A stretch of 26,820 nucleotides of DNA from a virus. The notes beneath the pieces are model-generated. The model did not search any database. It saw only the letters and a program-made list of their open reading frames with translations, and was not told the origin of the DNA. The first letter of the stretch is position 1. Each line of letters begins with the position of its first letter. Position numbers and translations under genes: made by a program. The stretch spans positions 1 through 26,820 of the IMG/VR virus record IMGVR_UViG_3300028557_001218, one strand, 5' to 3'. This document shows positions 24,513 to 26,820 of the stretch, one piece after another.

Positions 24513-26627
24513 TTAATCTAATAAATAAGATAACCTTTTACCTAAACTATGAACTCTTTCTGTTAATTTTTGATTCCCACCAAGTTTATCAATTAGTTCT
24601 TGGTAGTATTGAATTCTTTCTTTATAATACTCTATTTCATTTTCTTTATTCCTTGCAAGTTTTGGTTTAATACTAACCTTTTCTTCTTCCGGATGTACCT
24701 CAAACTCCATATTTGTATGTCTTGGATTTTCATAATAATATACAAAAAACTTAGGGAATGTTGACGGATTTACAACAGTTTGTATTCTTGAGTAATCGTT
24801 TCTAAACATTATGTATTTATCTTTATTTCTATCAACGTAAAGAATAATATCAACATTAGATTCTTTATATTTATTGTGATTATGCCAAGAAGGAACTTTA
24901 TAATAATATCCTCTTTCAGATCCAATTTTTTCAATCAACGAATAGTCAACTGGTTTAACTTGTACAAAATAAGAAGTCCCATCAATTACCACATCAAAAT
25001 CTTGACCTAATTTTCTATCTCTAATATCTCCAGCACATCTTTCAATTATATTCCAGGAAATGCCTTCATCATCAGGGTTTAATTTAAAGGTGTTTATTAT
25101 AACCGTTTTTGCGTAACTCTCATTTTCTCTACCGGTTAAAATAGTGTTTTTATTTATATCAACCAACCTTTTAGTGTATTTACCACTATTACCAACTAAT
25201 TCATTTAGATTGTTTAGTATCCAAGATTTAAAATCATCTAACCCATCAGTTTCCTCAACCCAAATTTTTCCAATCTCTTTATGAACAACACTATTTGTAT
25301 CAAACCTATTAATGATTGACCAATTACCATTCCCACCATATTTTTTTTCAGAAAAATTACCACCAAGAATCCCACGTTCTGTGGTGCAGTTTTTTGTTTC
25401 AATAATACCAAGACACCCGGTTCTGTATTTGCCAACACTACATTCTGAGTAAGAAGAGTTAATTAACTTTTTGAAAGTTCTGGGAGCCAAAGGAAAAACT
25501 TGTTTTGATTCAGTTAACGGTTTTTTATTGTTTATAGATTCGTTTAATTTTTTTGTGGTTGCAATCTCTAATAACTCATTAACAAACTCCCAATTAATAG
25601 AATTCCAGAATTTTTTAATATATTCGTCTCTTTTATTCCTATATCTTAAATAATAAGCGTGTTCCCACAAATCAAGACCTAATAATGGTTTTCCACCATC
25701 AATAACATTCATAAGTGGGTTATCTTGGTTTGCGGTTGACATTACTTTTAGTTTGTTTGATTTTGTTAAAACTATCCATACCCATCCGGACCCAAATCTT
25801 TCTGATGCAATCTTATTAAATTCGTCTTTTAATTTTTTTATATTTCCATATTGATTATTTATCCTTCTTAAAATTTCACCTTTTGGTAATTGTTTTTTTG
25901 GGGATAACATTTTCCAGAACAATGCATGGTTAAAAGCCCCACCAGCATTATTTCTAACTTTGGTGTCGTACTTACTTATATTTTTAATAATATCTTCTAA
26001 TTCTACCTCACCTTTTTTATTTGACAAAGCATCGTTCAACTTTTTAACATACCCTTTATAATGTTTATTATAGTGGATATCCATAGTTTCCGCATTAACA
26101 AATTGATTCATTGCAGAATAAGCGTAAGGTAATTTTTCAATACCTATTTTTTTCATTTCAGTTAAAAAATTATCTCTAATATTTAACTTTTCGGTTAAAA
26201 GAATGGATTCATTTAATAATTTTATTTTATTATTAATTCCTTCATACATCATTTCTTCTTCTTTTGGGTTTGACTTTTCAAACTTTTTTATGATTGACCC
26301 GGCTTCAGCATTTGCCTCATCTTCATTTTCCCCACCAATGTCTGGACCTCTTTTTTTTCCTTTTGTTATTCTTTGCCACTCGTGTACCCATTCGTGTGCT
26401 AGGGTTCTTGAAATGTCCCTGTTTAATCTATTCTTTGTTAGGATTTTTAATTCCGAATTACTTGTTCTACTACCAGTAGTCATATCACCGAATCTTTCTC
26501 CGGTAAAAATAACTGTAATATCGTTTTTTAATGGATAATGTTTTTGTAAGAATTTCATAAATTTATTCATCAATTCTTTATCCTTTGTGTTCATATCACA
26601 CTTAATATGTTTTACATTAACCTTCAT
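24513..26627 (-). CDS. Peptidase - Mn-type SOD - PD-(D/E)XK polyprotein
   Basis: A 704-residue protein with three domains. (1) Residues 1-125: zinc peptidase-like, HEWVH at 78-82 and a Glu-rich ENEDEANAEAG (100-110) that could give the third ligand. (2) Residues about 155-357: superoxide dismutase, with LPYAYSAMNQF, metal ligands H185, H234 (AFNHALFW), D319 and H323 (LDLWEHAYYLRYRNKR). G230 and Q301 (STANQD) are the Mn-type discriminating residues. (3) Residues about 495-565: PD-(D/E)XK-like core, ENESYAK, GQDFDVVID with D545, and QVK at 556-558. Linkers at 138-146 (LNESILLTE) and 361-373 (LNES to LTE) separate the domains. A coiled C-terminus ends in QKLTER. It is probably packaged with the virion. 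Expression starts near the minus-strand motif at 26633. Confidence 0.78.
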   Translation of the reverse strand: MKVNVKHIKCDMNTKDKELMNKFMKFLQKHYPLKNDITVIFTGERFGDMTTGSRTSNSELKILTKNRLNRDISRTLAHEWVHEWQRITKGKKRGPDIGGENEDEANAEAGSIIKKFEKSNPKEEEMMYEGINNKIKLLNESILLTEKLNIRDNFLTEMKKIGIEKLPYAYSAMNQFVNAETMDIHYNKHYKGYVKKLNDALSNKKGEVELEDIIKNISKYDTKVRNNAGGAFNHALFWKMLSPKKQLPKGEILRRINNQYGNIKKLKDEFNKIASERFGSGWVWIVLTKSNKLKVMSTANQDNPLMNVIDGGKPLLGLDLWEHAYYLRYRNKRDEYIKKFWNSINWEFVNELLEIATTKKLNESINNKKPLTESKQVFPLAPRTFKKLINSSYSECSVGKYRTGCLGIIETKNCTTERGILGGNFSEKKYGGNGNWSIINRFDTNSVVHKEIGKIWVEETDGLDDFKSWILNNLNELVGNSGKYTKRLVDINKNTILTGRENESYAKTVIINTFKLNPDDEGISWNIIERCAGDIRDRKLGQDFDVVIDGTSYFVQVKPVDYSLIEKIGSERGYYYKVPSWHNHNKYKESNVDIILYVDRNKDKYIMFRNDYSRIQTVVNPSTFPKFFVYYYENPRHTNMEFEVHPEEEKVSIKPKLARNKENEIEYYKERIQYYQELIDKLGGNQKLTERVHSLGKRLSYLLD

Positions 26628-26632
26628 TAATC

Positions 26633-26640
26633 ATAAATAT
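26633..26640 (-). promoter_or_regulatory. ATATTTAT element before the polyprotein gene (minus strand)
   Basis: Read on the minus strand, GATATTTATGATT lies 5 nt before the ATG at 26627-26625. It differs from the consensus at the last base and in spacing, so it is a weak member of the set. Confidence 0.3.
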
Positions 26641-26644
26641 CATA

Positions 26645-26675
26645 GAAAACAAAAAACCCCACTTTTAGGGTGGGG
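26645..26675 (-). terminator. Rho-independent terminator of the right-edge gene
   Basis: On the minus strand: stem CCCCAC against GTGGGG around CCTAAAA, followed by GTTTTTTGTTTTC. It ends transcription of the gene at 26698-26820 just before the polyprotein gene begins, so the latter needs its own promoter. The plus-strand side has no T run. Confidence 0.88.
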
Positions 26676-26697
26676 ATTATTATATGTTAAATATTTT

Positions 26698-26820
26698 TTA
26701 GTATCTTCTTCTTCTTGATTCCATAGTATTCATAACTGGTGTTGTATTACCTATTTTTCCTAAAACACACTGCATAAATTTCATACCGTCCTCTGGAGTT
26801 TTATCTAACTTTGATAACTC
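26698..26820 (-). CDS. 3' end of an unidentified minus-strand gene
   Basis: The last 40 codons and a TAA stop are visible, running off the right edge in frame. The segment contains LDKTPEDGMKFMQCVLGKIG and a basic end, MESRRRRY. No family can be recognised from this piece. The terminator 22 nt after the stop supports a real gene end. Confidence 0.7.
   Translation of the reverse strand, partial: ELSKLDKTPEDGMKFMQCVLGKIGNTTPVMNTMESRRRRY

Noticed and set aside
1-26820. tRNA or other structured RNA genes
   Set aside because: No cloverleaf-like segment or GTTCGA-type T-loop was noticed in the few short gaps; a dedicated scan (tRNAscan, Infernal) would be decisive.

Overview
The window reads as an internal, gene-dense piece of a large AT-rich tailed phage (myovirus-like, distantly T4-related), probably from an aquatic or environmental sample. 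The phage call rests on a family B DNA polymerase of the T4 gp43 type, several proteins with virion or tail-fibre architecture (beta-solenoid adhesins, stalk repeats, a phage-type beta-helix), an HNH endonuclease beside the polymerase, and almost no intergenic space. Most starts lack a Shine-Dalgarno sequence and follow A-rich leaders, which fits a Bacteroidota-like host; this host call is inference. The standard genetic code works throughout.

Layout. Positions 1-4777 hold two very large solenoid adhesin/tail-fibre genes, the first cut by the window edge, each followed by a strong intrinsic terminator. Positions 4866-9579 are a tightly overlapping operon: a GT8-like glycosyltransferase, a TibC/BAHT-like O-glycosyltransferase with a four-cysteine iron-finger pattern, a GT9-like enzyme, a sulfotransferase, an APS kinase, an HxGH nucleotidyltransferase and a DUF2061 membrane protein. 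Positions 9611-14508 hold two Pro/Thr-rich virion stalk proteins flanking a GT60-like polypeptide GlcNAc-transferase and a two-domain (HtrL/WlaTC-like plus GT-A) glycosyltransferase. Positions 14548-16881 encode a repeat-rich beta-helix virion protein. Positions 16910-17986 encode a protein whose N-terminal module is shared with the first Pro/Thr stalk protein and whose body resembles LCIB-type carbonic anhydrases. Then come small unknown genes, a 2OG-Fe(II) oxygenase, the DNA polymerase (19236-22166), a 51-residue ribbon-helix-helix-like protein and an HNH endonuclease. From about 23.0 kb the minus strand is coding: a small beta-rich protein, a putative neck/virion protein, a three-domain polyprotein (zinc peptidase, Mn-type superoxide dismutase, PD-(D/E)XK nuclease-like), and the 3' end of another gene at the right edge.

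How it may work together (inference). The central 14 kb looks like a virion-decoration system. Solenoid fibres and Pro/Thr stalks are the likely protein acceptors. The glycosyltransferases would add sugars, the 2OG oxygenase could hydroxylate proline or another residue, and the nucleotidyltransferase, APS kinase and sulfotransferase form a plausible route from sulfate to PAPS to sulfated product. A recurrent motif, ATATTTATA, lies 12-14 nt before several start codons on both strands and is a candidate phage promoter element. The most unusual items are the glycosylation/sulfation cassette beside its likely acceptors, the LCIB-like protein on a virion docking module, and the peptidase-SOD-nuclease polyprotein with LxE linkers that resemble T4 prohead-protease sites.
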